Numbered from the stretch's first letter, positions 42,676-51,568 are shown. The stretch: DNA of 64,000 bases from Streptomyces sp. NBC_01707 (GCF_041438805.1 NZ_CP109190.1:6324001-6388000); one strand, 5' to 3'. Numbers and translations are program-made. Notes: generated by a model not told the origin, from the sequence alone.

Positions 42676-43917
42676 GTGCCGCATAAGCGCAGACTCGCGG
42701 GAGTGGAGAGGCCGAGTCCGCGTGGTGTACTGGCAGGGCTGATCGCGCTTCTGGCGCTCGCCGCCATCTCTCTTGTCGCCGGTCCGGCGGTGGCCGCCAC
42801 CGGAGCGGCCGGCCCGTGCGCCCTGCCCCGGACCGAGGTGCACCACTCGCTGGGCGTGGGGGACTGGAACGACGCCTACCCGCGCCCCGACCACCCGCTC
42901 GACGCGGTCATGATCTTCCTCTCCTTCACGGACGCCCGCCCCGTCACCACCCCCGCCGAGCTGGCCGCCGACTACTTCCCGGCGACCACCCAGTTCTTCC
43001 AGCGTGCCTCGTACGGGAAGTTCACCCTGCGCCCGCACCCGCAGCGGCACTGGATCCAGATGCCCCGGAGCTCCACCGCCTACGGGATAAAGCGTGACTG
43101 GGACGACAGCCGGCGCAGCGAGTATCTGCGTGACGCGATCGCCGCGGCCGACGACCAGGTCGACTTCTCTAAGTACGACATCGTCTATCTGGTCGCCGAC
43201 CCGGACGCCCCCGGCGTCGACTCCGATGCCACCAAGGTCGTCAACTTCGACCAGCCGCTGCACGCCGACGGTACGGACATCAGACGTGTCGTCACCGTTT
43301 TCGAACAGCACCCGCCGGACCGGAACGTGCTGGCCCACGAGACCGGGCACGTCTTCGACCTGCCGGACCTCTACCACCGGCCGACGGACGGCAAGGGCGA
43401 CTGGGACACGTACGTCGGCGACTGGGACGTGATGGGCAGCCAGTTCGGTCTCGCGCCGGACCTGTTCGGCTGGCAGAAGTGGAAGCTGGGCTGGCTGGAC
43501 CGCGGGCAGGTGGTGTGCATCCAGCGCAAGCAGGACATCACCCTGGAGTCGATGGCCGCCACCCCGGCACGTGGCGCGTCCCTCGGGACGCGGCTCGCGG
43601 TGATCAGGACCGGGGAAGGCGGCGTGGTGGCGATGGAGGCCCGCAGCGCCACCGGCAACGACCGGTCGACCTGCAGCGAAGGGGTGCTGATCTACCGGGT
43701 CCGCAACGGGACGTCGTCCGGCGGCGGGCCCATCCATGTCATCGACACCCACCCCCGCACCGACGCCTGCTGGGACCTGTCGGTCTACCCACCGCTCGCG
43801 GACGCCCCGCTGCGGGTCGGGGAGACGTACACCATTCCCGGTGAGCACACCAGGGTCGAGGTCGCGGACCGGACGCCGTCGGGTGCGTGGACGGTCAGGA
43901 TCACCACCGGCACGTGA
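42676..43917 (+). CDS. Secreted M6-family zinc metalloprotease
   Basis: 413 residues from GTG 42676, five bases after GGAGG. A clear signal peptide (GLIALLALAAISLVAGPAVAA) leads the mature protein. The zinc motif HETGH (221-225) in LAHETGHVFDLPDL, with WDVMGSQFG after it (Met-turn), is the M6/immune-inhibitor-A pattern. The C-terminus is beta-rich. It likely degrades external proteins. The bidirectional hairpin at 43940 ends its transcript. There is no propeptide that I can identify. Confidence 0.82.
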   Translation: MPHKRRLAGVERPSPRGVLAGLIALLALAAISLVAGPAVAATGAAGPCALPRTEVHHSLGVGDWNDAYPRPDHPLDAVMIFLSFTDARPVTTPAELAADYFPATTQFFQRASYGKFTLRPHPQRHWIQMPRSSTAYGIKRDWDDSRRSEYLRDAIAAADDQVDFSKYDIVYLVADPDAPGVDSDATKVVNFDQPLHADGTDIRRVVTVFEQHPPDRNVLAHETGHVFDLPDLYHRPTDGKGDWDTYVGDWDVMGSQFGLAPDLFGWQKWKLGWLDRGQVVCIQRKQDITLESMAATPARGASLGTRLAVIRTGEGGVVAMEARSATGNDRSTCSEGVLIYRVRNGTSSGGGPIHVIDTHPRTDACWDLSVYPPLADAPLRVGETYTIPGEHTRVEVADRTPSGAWTVRITTGT

Positions 43918-43939
43918 GCAACCGCTCCGGCGGCGGAAC

Positions 43940-43973
43940 GAAGAAGCCCCCCGCTTGCGCGAGGGGCTTCTTC
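43940..43973. terminator. Shared terminator of the M6 protease and tRNA-Lys copy 3
   Basis: GAAGAAGCCCC at 43940-43950 pairs with 43963-43973 around a loop with an inner CGC/GCG pair. It lies 23 bases after the protease stop and 7 beyond the minus-strand tRNA 3' end, and can serve both. Confidence 0.78.
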
Positions 43974-43979
43974 CGTCTG

Positions 43980-44053
43980 TGCGCCGCCAGGGACTCGAAC
44001 CCCGGACCCGCTGATTAAGAGTCAGCTGCTCTAACCAACTGAGCTAGCGGCGC
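43980..44053 (-). tRNA. tRNA-Lys (CTT), copy 3
   Basis: Identical to copies 1 and 2. Its 5' end overlaps the last ten bases of the upstream gene on the same strand: the TAG stop of that gene (44044-44046) is also bases 8-10 of the tRNA. Confidence 0.96.
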
Positions 44054-44787
44054 CTGCTGACGTCGTAGACCTTAGCATCCTGATCGGCGGGAGGAAAAAT
44101 CGAATTCCTGGCCGTCGACGCGGGCGCCGAGCGTGTCACGCGTACGCAGGCCCAGAGAAGTACGTCGGGGCCCGGCAGCCACGGGTGACGGGTGTCGGGG
44201 GCGACCACCCACCGGGGCCCGGGAGAGGTGGAACCGCAGGCCAGGGGCGGGACGGTCACCGCGTCGCCGGTGCCGTGACAGAGCAGCGGCGGGAACCTGT
44301 CCGCCTGGTCGTCGGGCGCCTGCGGGTCGTGTTCCGTCACCGGCTCGGGGCGGTTGCCCCACTCCTCCCAGTCGAGCAGCGACGGCAGCCGCTGGGCGGT
44401 CCCGGGAGCGGCGAACAGCAGCATCCGCCCGCGGTGAGAGGCGACCGGACCGGAACCGGGCCCGTCGGCCCACAGGTGCTCCAGCATCCGTCGCCCGAAG
44501 AGCGCGGGCACATTGACCACGTCGAACGCGGAGCCGCACGGCAGCACACCGGGGGAGCCGGGGTGGGCCTGCCACTGGGTGAGCGTGGAGTGCGGGTAGG
44601 CCGTGGCGCCGGCGAGCCAGGCGGCGCCCGCCGCGGTGACCTGCGCGGTCTGATGCCCGGCTTGATTCCCGGGCTGAGGCCCGGCCTGGGCGTCGGTCCG
44701 GTCCCGCAGGGCGGCGAAGATGTCGACGCTGCGGTGGGACCCGGTGCCGGGGTACAGGGTCGATTGGTCTGGCAGCCATGCACTCAT
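44044..44787 (-). CDS. Primase-polymerase-like conserved Streptomyces protein
   Basis: 247 residues. The patterns GSAFDVVNVPALFGRRMLEHLW, HRGRMLLFAAPGTAQRL, PPLLCHGTGDAVTVPPL and WLPGPDVLLWACVRV are those of the short proteins annotated as bifunctional DNA primase/polymerase N-terminal in Streptomyces. No catalytic Asp pair can be assigned with confidence, so activity is uncertain. It ends inside tRNA-Lys copy 3, so processing of the tRNA would trim its mRNA at the stop codon. ATG 44787 and the in-frame GTG 44793 are both possible. Confidence 0.65.
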   Translation of the reverse strand: MSAWLPDQSTLYPGTGSHRSVDIFAALRDRTDAQAGPQPGNQAGHQTAQVTAAGAAWLAGATAYPHSTLTQWQAHPGSPGVLPCGSAFDVVNVPALFGRRMLEHLWADGPGSGPVASHRGRMLLFAAPGTAQRLPSLLDWEEWGNRPEPVTEHDPQAPDDQADRFPPLLCHGTGDAVTVPPLACGSTSPGPRWVVAPDTRHPWLPGPDVLLWACVRVTRSAPASTARNSIFPPADQDAKVYDVSRRR

Positions 44788-44936
44788 GTGCACCGGTCTA
44801 CCGGGAGTGACGGTGCGGATTCCAAGAGTTGCCGGAAATCGGGACAGGGTGGTGGGGGGAGGAGTATCTTGCCCGCGGGCATATGCCAGCGGCTGTACCC
44901 GGAGTCAGCTCCGGGCAAGGGCCGGACGCTCCGGCA

Positions 44937-45278
44937 TCACGGTCTGGCGCCGCCCAGCAGGCTCCGGCCGAATTCGACCATCTTCTTCGCGTAGTCCTCG
45001 GTCCACTCCGCGCGCTCCGCGATGTCCGCGGTGGTCAGCCGGTCGAACCGGCGCGGGTCGGCCAGCTGGGCAGCGGCGATCGCCTGGAACTCGACCGCGC
45101 GGTCGGTCGCGGCGCGGAATGCCAGGGTGAGCTCGGTGGCGCGGTCCAGCATCTCCTGCGGGTCGTCCATCGACTCCAGGTCGAAGAAGTGCTCGGGATC
45201 GGCGACCGCCGCCGACGGCTCGAAGAGCAGGGGCGCGGGGCGCAGCCGCTGCCGCTCGTTCCGCTCGGGTTGTGCCAT
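44937..45278 (-). CDS. Small conserved actinobacterial protein of unknown function
   Basis: 113 residues, acidic, no signal or membrane segment. GGAGGAACACCAC precedes ATG 45278. A central helical part (MLDRATELTLAFRAATDRAV) and RFDRLTTADIAERAEWTEDYAK suggest an all-helical fold. I do not recognise the family. The octamer repeat array at 45478 lies upstream of it, between it and the helicase operon. Confidence 0.65.
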   Translation of the reverse strand: MAQPERNERQRLRPAPLLFEPSAAVADPEHFFDLESMDDPQEMLDRATELTLAFRAATDRAVEFQAIAAAQLADPRRFDRLTTADIAERAEWTEDYAKKMVEFGRSLLGGARP

Positions 45279-45477
45279 GTGGTGTTCCTCCTTCGGTGGG
45301 CCCGACGGCCACCCTCTATTGTCCAACCCGCCGCAAGTGCGCTTCGGGGCGGTGCGCGGGTCCGGTGCGCGGGGGTGTGCACCAACACACCCCCGGGCGC
45401 GACGTGCGCCCCACGGTGGCCCATCGCGCACGGCCCGACGACGTTACGGCCACCGTCGCACCGGTGCCGTGACGGAT

Positions 45478-45552
45478 GCCACGGCGCCACGGCGCCACGG
45501 CGCCACGGCGCCACGGCGCCACGGCGCCACGGCGCCACGGCGCCACGGCGCC
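45478..45552. repeat. Octamer microsatellite (GCCACGGC) x 9
   Basis: Nine perfect tandem copies of GCCACGGC run from 45478 to 45549 and end in a partial copy. Degenerate GCGCCCGG units continue to about 45575. The rest of the 314-base gap (45279-45592) holds no supported gene. Confidence 0.9.
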
Positions 45553-45592
45553 CGGGCGCCCGGGCGCCACAGCGCCCGCCGCACCGGCGACG

Positions 45593-46927
45593 TCACGGCG
45601 CCCAGCGCACCCGGTGTTCCGCGAGATGTGCCAGGACCGCGTGGTTCGCCTCCCAGCCGTCGGGAAACTTCACCGTGACACCCAGCTGGACCGGTTCCGT
45701 CGACGGATGTTCGTCCAGCAGGTCGGCGACGCCTTCGCGGCAGACCACGATGCAGGCATGGCGGTGCCGCGAGGCCAGGACGCACAGCCGGCCCGTCTCC
45801 AGGTGGAACGCCGTGGCGTCCGGGCGGCCGGACAGCGGGTGCAGGACCACCGTCACATCGAATTCGCGGCCCTGGAGCCGGTTCGCCGTGTCCACCGCCA
45901 CACCCGTCACACCGAGCTCCGCGAGCGCGGCTCGTACCGCCGCGGCCTGATCCCGGTGGGCGGTGCCGACCGCGACCCGGTCCGCCGTCACCGCGGCGGG
46001 CTCGGGGGAGCGCTCGCTCGTCGCCGCACCGCCCCGGTCCAGCAGACGGCGCACCACCAGGGCCACCGCCCGCACCGCCTCCGGATCCGTGCGCGGGGTG
46101 TGCCGGGCCGGAAGTTCGAGCAGGCCCCAGCCGGATTCCGCGGCCTCGTCCAGCACCCGGTCCGGGGCGGAGCCGTCCGACGCGACACCGAACGACAACC
46201 GCCGGTCGCCGTGGTCCGTGCCGCTGCGGAACGGGGTGTACGGGTAGAACGCGTCCGAGACCAGCGGCGCCGCCGACGCGGGCAGCCGCCAGGACACCGG
46301 CAGCCGGTGCTGCGGCAACTGCGGGTTGTGCGCCAGCAGGGTGGAGACCGCGCTCGCCGACGGGTCGTACGACAACCCCGCCCACTGGTCCGCGCCGACG
46401 ATCGAGAACGGGTCCAGCTGGCCGGGATCGCCGACGAACAGTGCCCGTTCGAAGAGCCCGGCGACGGCCAGCAGCGCGTCCGAGCGCATCTGGTACGCCT
46501 CGTCGACGATCGCGTGCCCCCACGGCTCGACGTTCTTCACATGCGCCCACTTGGCGGCCGTCGAGATGACGACGTCAAGTCCGGCGAGGTCCGCCGCCTT
46601 TGCCGATTTCCGTACGTTGGCCAGGCCGTCCAGCACCTTGTCGTACGGGTCCGAGTCATTGCTGTGCAGTCTTCCGACCGGCAGCCCCGGGTCCTTCTCG
46701 GCCAGCCGCACCACCAGGTCGTCGACCTGGGCGTTGGTCTGTGCGACCACCATCAACGGGCGCCCGGCGGCTGCCAGTTCGAGGGCGGCGCGCACCACGA
46801 GCGTCGACTTGCCCGCGCCCGGCGGGGAGTCCACCACGATGCCGCGTGCCGTGCCGTGCAGCGTGTCGTCCAGGATCGCGGTGGTTGCCCGCCCCGCCGC
46901 CGCGCCCGGGTCGAATACGGCTGTCAC
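45593..46927 (-). CDS. SF1 helicase / AAA ATPase, Dna2-UPF1-like
   Basis: 444 residues, one helicase core. Motif I SPPGAGKST (K40), motif Ia VVAQTNAQVDDL, motif II IVDEAYQM (D142-E143), motif III FVGDPGQLDPF, motif IV-like PVSWRLPAS, motif V TANRLQGREFDVTVV and motif VI LCVLASRHRHACIVV. The lack of long insertions and the VxTxNxLQGxE form point to the UPF1/Dna2 side of SF1. It overlaps the 535-residue gene by 4 bases and ends an operon headed by an Fe-S nuclease. With that nuclease it would make a two-subunit Dna2-type machine. Confidence 0.8.
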   Translation of the reverse strand: MTAVFDPGAAAGRATTAILDDTLHGTARGIVVDSPPGAGKSTLVVRAALELAAAGRPLMVVAQTNAQVDDLVVRLAEKDPGLPVGRLHSNDSDPYDKVLDGLANVRKSAKAADLAGLDVVISTAAKWAHVKNVEPWGHAIVDEAYQMRSDALLAVAGLFERALFVGDPGQLDPFSIVGADQWAGLSYDPSASAVSTLLAHNPQLPQHRLPVSWRLPASAAPLVSDAFYPYTPFRSGTDHGDRRLSFGVASDGSAPDRVLDEAAESGWGLLELPARHTPRTDPEAVRAVALVVRRLLDRGGAATSERSPEPAAVTADRVAVGTAHRDQAAAVRAALAELGVTGVAVDTANRLQGREFDVTVVLHPLSGRPDATAFHLETGRLCVLASRHRHACIVVCREGVADLLDEHPSTEPVQLGVTVKFPDGWEANHAVLAHLAEHRVRWAP

Positions 46928-48531
46928 AGAAGGTCCTCCGCGGTCACGGGGTCAGGGTTCTCGGCGGCGGCGCCCGGCGGACCGCCGTGCGTCCAAGGGG
47001 TGTCCTCCGGGTCCGGCAGCTTCGGACCGCCGCGCTGGTCGTGCTCGAACAGCGTCCACGCGATCCGGTCGCCGGGCTCCGGCAGCGAACCCGGGGCCGG
47101 CTCCTTGCTCCGGCCCATCCGGTCGGTGATCCGCAGCACGAGCAGGGCCTCGTCCGGTCCTGCGGAGTCCTCGGAGGCGTACGCCACGAACTCGGCGGTC
47201 TGCGGCCTGCCGTCCAGCGAGCGGTACACCTTCGTCCGCTCACCGAGATGCGGGCGCTCATCGGTCCGGACCGTGACCAGCGGGCGCGGCGACGGCCGCT
47301 TCGACTCGCTGTACGCCATCACCACCTCCGTCACCTCCCCGACGAACGCCTCGCCGGCCAGCCGCCGCCCGGCCAGCACCAGCGGATCGTCCAGCGCCTC
47401 CTGGGCCTCCAGCTGCGCCTGCGCCGTCTCGCGGGACGCCAGCTTCTGGGCTGCCGTCACCGCGTCGTCCCGGCGTGGCTGCGGCGGCTCCCCGGACCGC
47501 ACCCGGTCCCGGTGGCCGGTGAACGACCAGCGGTCCCGGGTCCAGCGGTCCTCGGCCCTGGATCCGGGCGGCAGCTGCGCCATCAGGTCCAGGCCCCGCC
47601 ACACCGCATCCCAGGTCGGCCGCAGCACGCCGGCGAGCAGCGATCCGATCTCCCGTTCGGCCGCTGTCAGTTCGGCGAGCCGGGCGTCGGCCGCGAGCCC
47701 GTCCTCGGCCGCCGCGAGTGCCGTGCGCGCCCGGTCGTACTTCTCGATCGCCGGTGCGAGCAGCCGGTTGTCGAACGCCGGGTCCGTGGCCGGACCGGCC
47801 GGCGGGCACACCAGCCGGCCGCTGTCGTCCCGCTCCAGCTCGGCCCGGAGCGCGGCCTCGGCGCCGGACTCGCCCGCCGGAGGGTCGATCCAGGCGAGCA
47901 GAGCCCCCAGATGCTGGTCCTCCAGCGTGGACTGTCCGCTCGCCCAGTGCCGGTTCAGCAGATCGGTCGCGGCGAGGAGCAGCGAGGAGCCCGGCACCCG
48001 CGCCCGCTCCCCGTAGTGCGTCAGCCAGCGGCCGAGCAGTGGGACACGGGCCGGGGCGGGGTACGGGGTGTCCGGATCGTCCTCGGCGGTGCGCCGGAAC
48101 CGCATGGAACGGCCCAGCAGCCGTACGAAGTCGATACCCGCCCGGCTCGGCACGATCAACTGCGGCGCATCCGTGCACAGTTCGACCTCGACCTTGACCT
48201 TCTTGCCGGTCTCGGGATCGGTCTCGTTGCGCTCGGCCGGCTCGACCACGTCCGCGTACGACTCGATGTGCGGCAGGACAGCCTCGGCCAGGTCGGCGAG
48301 GAACGCGAACCGCAGGTCACGGTCGCGCGGCTGGGCCACGGTCAGCAGCCGCGGCGCGTCCCGGTCGGTTCCCACGAGCGCGCCGAGCGGGGCGCCCGCC
48401 TCACCGGCGGTGGTCAGCGGTACGAGGACGAGCGGCCGGCCGGTGAGATGGCGATGCCGAACGGTGGCCATCGGCTGCGCCCGGCCGCTCTCCACGGCCT
48501 CGAGCCGGGCCAGGGTGCTGATCAGCGACAT
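46924..48531 (-). CDS. Unknown 535-residue protein between Fe-S nuclease and SF1 helicase
   Basis: 535 residues, cytoplasmic, rich in Arg/Asp/Glu. It starts MSLISTLARLEAVESGRAQP. A coiled-coil-like stretch of about 270-310 (TALAAAEDGLAADARLAELT) sits mid-protein, and the C-terminal third has beta-type segments (EVTEVVMAYSESKRP, RPHLGERTKVYRSLDG). I do not recognise a family or any nuclease or ATPase motif. Overlaps of 4 bases with the helicase and 10 with the nuclease argue for co-translation and a shared complex. A loader or scaffold role is a guess. Confidence 0.6.
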   Translation of the reverse strand: MSLISTLARLEAVESGRAQPMATVRHRHLTGRPLVLVPLTTAGEAGAPLGALVGTDRDAPRLLTVAQPRDRDLRFAFLADLAEAVLPHIESYADVVEPAERNETDPETGKKVKVEVELCTDAPQLIVPSRAGIDFVRLLGRSMRFRRTAEDDPDTPYPAPARVPLLGRWLTHYGERARVPGSSLLLAATDLLNRHWASGQSTLEDQHLGALLAWIDPPAGESGAEAALRAELERDDSGRLVCPPAGPATDPAFDNRLLAPAIEKYDRARTALAAAEDGLAADARLAELTAAEREIGSLLAGVLRPTWDAVWRGLDLMAQLPPGSRAEDRWTRDRWSFTGHRDRVRSGEPPQPRRDDAVTAAQKLASRETAQAQLEAQEALDDPLVLAGRRLAGEAFVGEVTEVVMAYSESKRPSPRPLVTVRTDERPHLGERTKVYRSLDGRPQTAEFVAYASEDSAGPDEALLVLRITDRMGRSKEPAPGSLPEPGDRIAWTLFEHDQRGGPKLPDPEDTPWTHGGPPGAAAENPDPVTAEDLL

Positions 48532-49721
48532 ACCGTTCCGCCCTCCGGAGCCGCCGGGCCGGGCACTCTTTCCAGCGCCTCCGCGCGCAGGGCCGCCGCG
48601 CGGCGCAGGGCCGCGACCGTCGGATCCGCCGGGTCGCCCTCCTTGCCCGCAGCCGCGGCCAGTACCTCGGTGACCGTCGTCAGACCTCCGAGCTCGCCCC
48701 GGACGCTCCGGCCCAGCGCCTGCACCGCACCGGCCGAGCGCGCCTTCGCCCGGCAGTGGAAGGCCAGTTCGCAGGCGGCCAGGCACTCGGGTGCGTACAT
48801 CGCCGCGACCGATTCGACCGCGGCCGTCAGCTCCTGCGGCGAACACTCAGGGTCGAAGGTGGTGCCCTCGGGCAGGGCGGCCGCGATCTCCTCGATCCGG
48901 GTCAGCCGGGTCAGCTGACGGCGGGTGACCGCACGCTGCTTGCGCACATCCACCACCGACGCCGTCGGGAGATTGGAGAAGTCCTTCGGGCAGACCAGCA
49001 GCACCCGGTGGCCGACCTCCGCACCCTGTGTGACCGCCGCGATCCGCTCCAGCGCCAGGACGTACACCGCGGACTGCCGGGCCGCCGCGCCGACCTTCGC
49101 GGCGTCCGCGGAACTGTCGATCATGGGGAACGACTTGATCTCCACAACCGTCCACCGGCCGTCGGGGTGCACGACCACCGCGTCCGGCTCCAGATAGGCG
49201 GGCGAGCCCGCCACCTCCAGGGCCAGCATCGGATGGTCGAGCAGCGCCCAGCCGCCCGCCCCCGTCGCCTCCCGCAGCGCCAGCGCCGTACGGGCCGCGC
49301 GCCCCTCGGGACCGGCCGCCGTCAGATCCGGTACCAGGACCTCGCGCGGTGCCTCACTGCCGCCGCCGAGCCGCTCGTGCAGCAGCCGCATCAGCTCCGT
49401 ACCGCCGTCGGCCTTGACCTTCGCCTCGAATGCGTTGCCCCGCATGAACGCGAACTGCGACTGGCCGAACGCGGCGGGGGAGCCGAGCGCCGTCGCCAGC
49501 GCGGCCTTGTCCACCCCGGCACCGTCCAGCAGGGCGCGTCGCTTGCAGCCGGGGTTCGCGGCAAGGGCGGCCAGCGCGCGGGCATCGAGCGGATGCGGGG
49601 CGACGGCCGGACCGCGCAGCTCAGCGAGCCGCTGCCGGAGCGCCGTCGTCTGCGGCGTCGCCCGATGCTGCGTCGTCGGTGGAGTCTGCGGAGGAGGTCC
49701 GCTGGCCGGGGATTCGCTCAC
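48522..49721 (-). CDS. PD-(D/E)XK nuclease with a probable 4Fe-4S cluster (Cas4/Dna2/AddB type)
   Basis: 399 residues from GTG 49721. The nuclease core is complete: RGNAFEAKV (E99), LEPDAVVV (D180), VVEIKSF (E194, K196) and the QxxxY motif RQSAVYVL. The cluster Cys are one upstream (NPGCKRR, C59) and three downstream spaced C-x3-C-x5-C (C313, C317, C323, in PECLAACELAFHC). AddB, Dna2 and Exo V show one plus C-x2-C-x5-C. The start is uncertain: the only candidate codons upstream of C59 lie inside the previous gene, which forces an overlap of about 100 bases with it. Function: DNA end or flap processing, or defence. Confidence 0.78.
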   Translation of the reverse strand: MSESPASGPPPQTPPTTQHRATPQTTALRQRLAELRGPAVAPHPLDARALAALAANPGCKRRALLDGAGVDKAALATALGSPAAFGQSQFAFMRGNAFEAKVKADGGTELMRLLHERLGGGSEAPREVLVPDLTAAGPEGRAARTALALREATGAGGWALLDHPMLALEVAGSPAYLEPDAVVVHPDGRWTVVEIKSFPMIDSSADAAKVGAAARQSAVYVLALERIAAVTQGAEVGHRVLLVCPKDFSNLPTASVVDVRKQRAVTRRQLTRLTRIEEIAAALPEGTTFDPECSPQELTAAVESVAAMYAPECLAACELAFHCRAKARSAGAVQALGRSVRGELGGLTTVTEVLAAAAGKEGDPADPTVAALRRAAALRAEALERVPGPAAPEGGTVCR

Positions 49722-50550
49722 CCGCGGAAGTCTTGCATCCGGCACTGACAATCGGGGACTTCGTGGCCGGATCGGCCGGTGCGAACCGGGCCTGTACCGC
49801 GGCCCGCACCCGGTCCGCGAGCTGCACGACCGGCCCGGTCAGCAGCGCTCCGACGGTCATGACGGCGGCGCCCGCGACCGCGTCGAGGAAGTAGTGGTTG
49901 GCCGTGCCCATCACGACGATCGTGGTGACCAGTGGGTACACGACGCCCGCGACGCGTACCAGCGGGTGCCGCGCGTGACGCCAGAGCAGGACCCCGCACC
50001 ACAGCGCCCAGCCGACGTGCAGACTCGGCATCGCGGCGTACTGGTTGGTCATCCAGCCCATCCCGCGCGGCGCGCTCGCCTCGGTGCCCCACCAGCCGTA
50101 CGAGCTGTACTGGGCCATCGTGTCGACGAAGCCGTGCGTGGCGTGCAGCAGCCGCGGCGGGCAGGTCGGCAGCAGCGCGAAGCCGATCAGGCCGAGCAGT
50201 GTGGAGGTCATCAACCAGGTGCGGGCGGTGCGGTACACGGCGGCGCGGCGCCGGTAGATCCAGATCAGGACGGCCGGGGTGACGAGGTAGTGCAGCGAGG
50301 CGTAGGCGAAGTCGGCGGGTATGCCGATGGACGGGTGGGCGGTCATCAGCCGGTTGAGCGGGTGCTCGGCGTTGAGGAAGAGGGTCTTCTCCAGATGTAG
50401 TATCCGCAGCCCGTGGTCCACAGCGGTCGACACGTCGCTGCGAACCAGCAGCCGGCCCGCCGAGTAGACCGCGTATATGACCGCGATCAGCGGCAGCTCG
50501 GCCCACCAGCGAGGCCGGTGGCTCGGCGCGGGCGCGGTGGCAAGCGGCAT
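49621..50550 (-). CDS. PAP2-family phosphatase (inositol-phosphorylceramide-synthase-like)
   Basis: 309 residues from ATG 50550 (GGAGAG 8 bases upstream). Six membrane helices. The PAP2 signature is partly visible: MPSLHVGWALWCGVLLWR and ANHYFLDAVAGAAV (catalytic His and Asp). The C-terminal 50 residues are disordered (TSSADSTDDAASGDAADDG), and they overlap the start of the nuclease gene by 101 bases on the same strand in another frame. It likely acts on a lipid phosphate at the membrane. ATG 50565 or 50568 is also possible. Confidence 0.8.
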   Translation of the reverse strand: MPLATAPAPSHRPRWWAELPLIAVIYAVYSAGRLLVRSDVSTAVDHGLRILHLEKTLFLNAEHPLNRLMTAHPSIGIPADFAYASLHYLVTPAVLIWIYRRRAAVYRTARTWLMTSTLLGLIGFALLPTCPPRLLHATHGFVDTMAQYSSYGWWGTEASAPRGMGWMTNQYAAMPSLHVGWALWCGVLLWRHARHPLVRVAGVVYPLVTTIVVMGTANHYFLDAVAGAAVMTVGALLTGPVVQLADRVRAAVQARFAPADPATKSPIVSAGCKTSAGERIPGQRTSSADSTDDAASGDAADDGAPAAAR

Positions 50551-50797
50551 TCGGAAGCTCTCCATCATGTGTTCATGCGACCGAGGGCGGCCGTTCAACC
50601 GTACGGCGCAGATCGGCCGTGTTTTCCCCGGGGGTACCCCTGCGGATGCCCCGGTTCGTACGGAGATTTCTCCGCGGGGAAGGGGACGCCTGTTCGGCCC
50701 CGGAGGTTGCCTGCCGGACACGTGAGCGATGATGGAAAAGGCGGAGCACCCGTCCCTGTTGTCGTTTTCTCCGAACCAAGATTCAGGGAGAGCCGTC

Positions 50798-51394
50798 ATG
50801 GCACCGCGTATCCTGCTCGCCCGGCACGGCCAGACGGAATGGTCCGTCAAGGGCAATCACACCGGCAGGACCGACATTCCTCTGCTCGACACCGGCCGCG
50901 CGGGCGCCAAGCTGCTGGGCGAGCGGCTGCACCGCGGACCGTGGGCGGACCTGCCGGGCCTGGAGGTCCGCACCAGTCCGCTCGTCCGCGCCAGGGAGAC
51001 CTGCGACATCGCGGGCTTCGCCGACCGGGCGCAGCCGTGGGACGTGCTCATGGAGTGGGACTACGGGGCGTACGAGGGCATGACACCGGCCGAGATCCAG
51101 GCGGTCCGGCCGGGCTGGTTCATCTGGCGCGACGGGGTTCCGGACGGCGAGACCCTGTCCGAGTTGTCCGCCCGTGCGGACGAGATCGTCGACTGGGCGC
51201 GCTCGGCCGAACGTGACGTGCTGGTCTTCGCGCACGGTCACATCCTGCGGGCGCTGGGGGCGCGCTGGCTGGGCGAGGACGTGTCGTTCGCGTCGCGCAT
51301 CCGCCTGGACCCGACGTCGCTATCGGTGCTCGGATGGGCATATGGGGCACCGGCCCTCGAACGCTGGAACGACACGGGCCATTTGGACCGGTGA
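50798..51394 (+). CDS. Histidine phosphatase (phosphoglycerate-mutase-like)
   Basis: 198 residues. RHG motif [10 protein letters not shown] at the start and FAHGHILR near the end give the two catalytic His; [10 protein letters not shown] is the usual helix. GGGAGAG precedes ATG 50798. It probably removes phosphate from a small metabolite or protein; the substrate is unknown. Divergent from the PAP2 gene. Confidence 0.88.
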   Translation: MAPRILLARHGQTEWSVKGNHTGRTDIPLLDTGRAGAKLLGERLHRGPWADLPGLEVRTSPLVRARETCDIAGFADRAQPWDVLMEWDYGAYEGMTPAEIQAVRPGWFIWRDGVPDGETLSELSARADEIVDWARSAERDVLVFAHGHILRALGARWLGEDVSFASRIRLDPTSLSVLGWAYGAPALERWNDTGHLDR

Positions 51395-51429
51395 GATCCT
51401 GCCCCGATCGGCCGCGTGGTGCCCTCGAT

Positions 51430-51454
51430 CGCGGGCCCCGAACCGTGGCCCGCG
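51430..51454. terminator. Hairpin between convergent genes; REP-like element next to it
   Basis: CGCGGGCC (51430-51437) pairs with GGCCCGCG (51447-51454). Further on, GGCCCGTCCGGCGACCG at 51499-51515 is an exact copy of the arm of the large hairpin at 59161-59203. Confidence 0.5.
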
Positions 51455-51568
51455 GGTGACGCAACCGTCGCCCGGTCCCGTCCCGCGCGGCCGGAACCGG
51501 CCCGTCCGGCGACCGAGGGCGGAACCGGTGCACCGGACCGGGACGCGCGTCGCGTGGGGGCACCCCGC

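Noticed and set aside
45476..48016. 846-codon plus-strand frame including the octamer repeat
   Set aside because: Antisense to the helicase and 535-residue genes; the repetitive RHGATAPR start is only the microsatellite read in frame.
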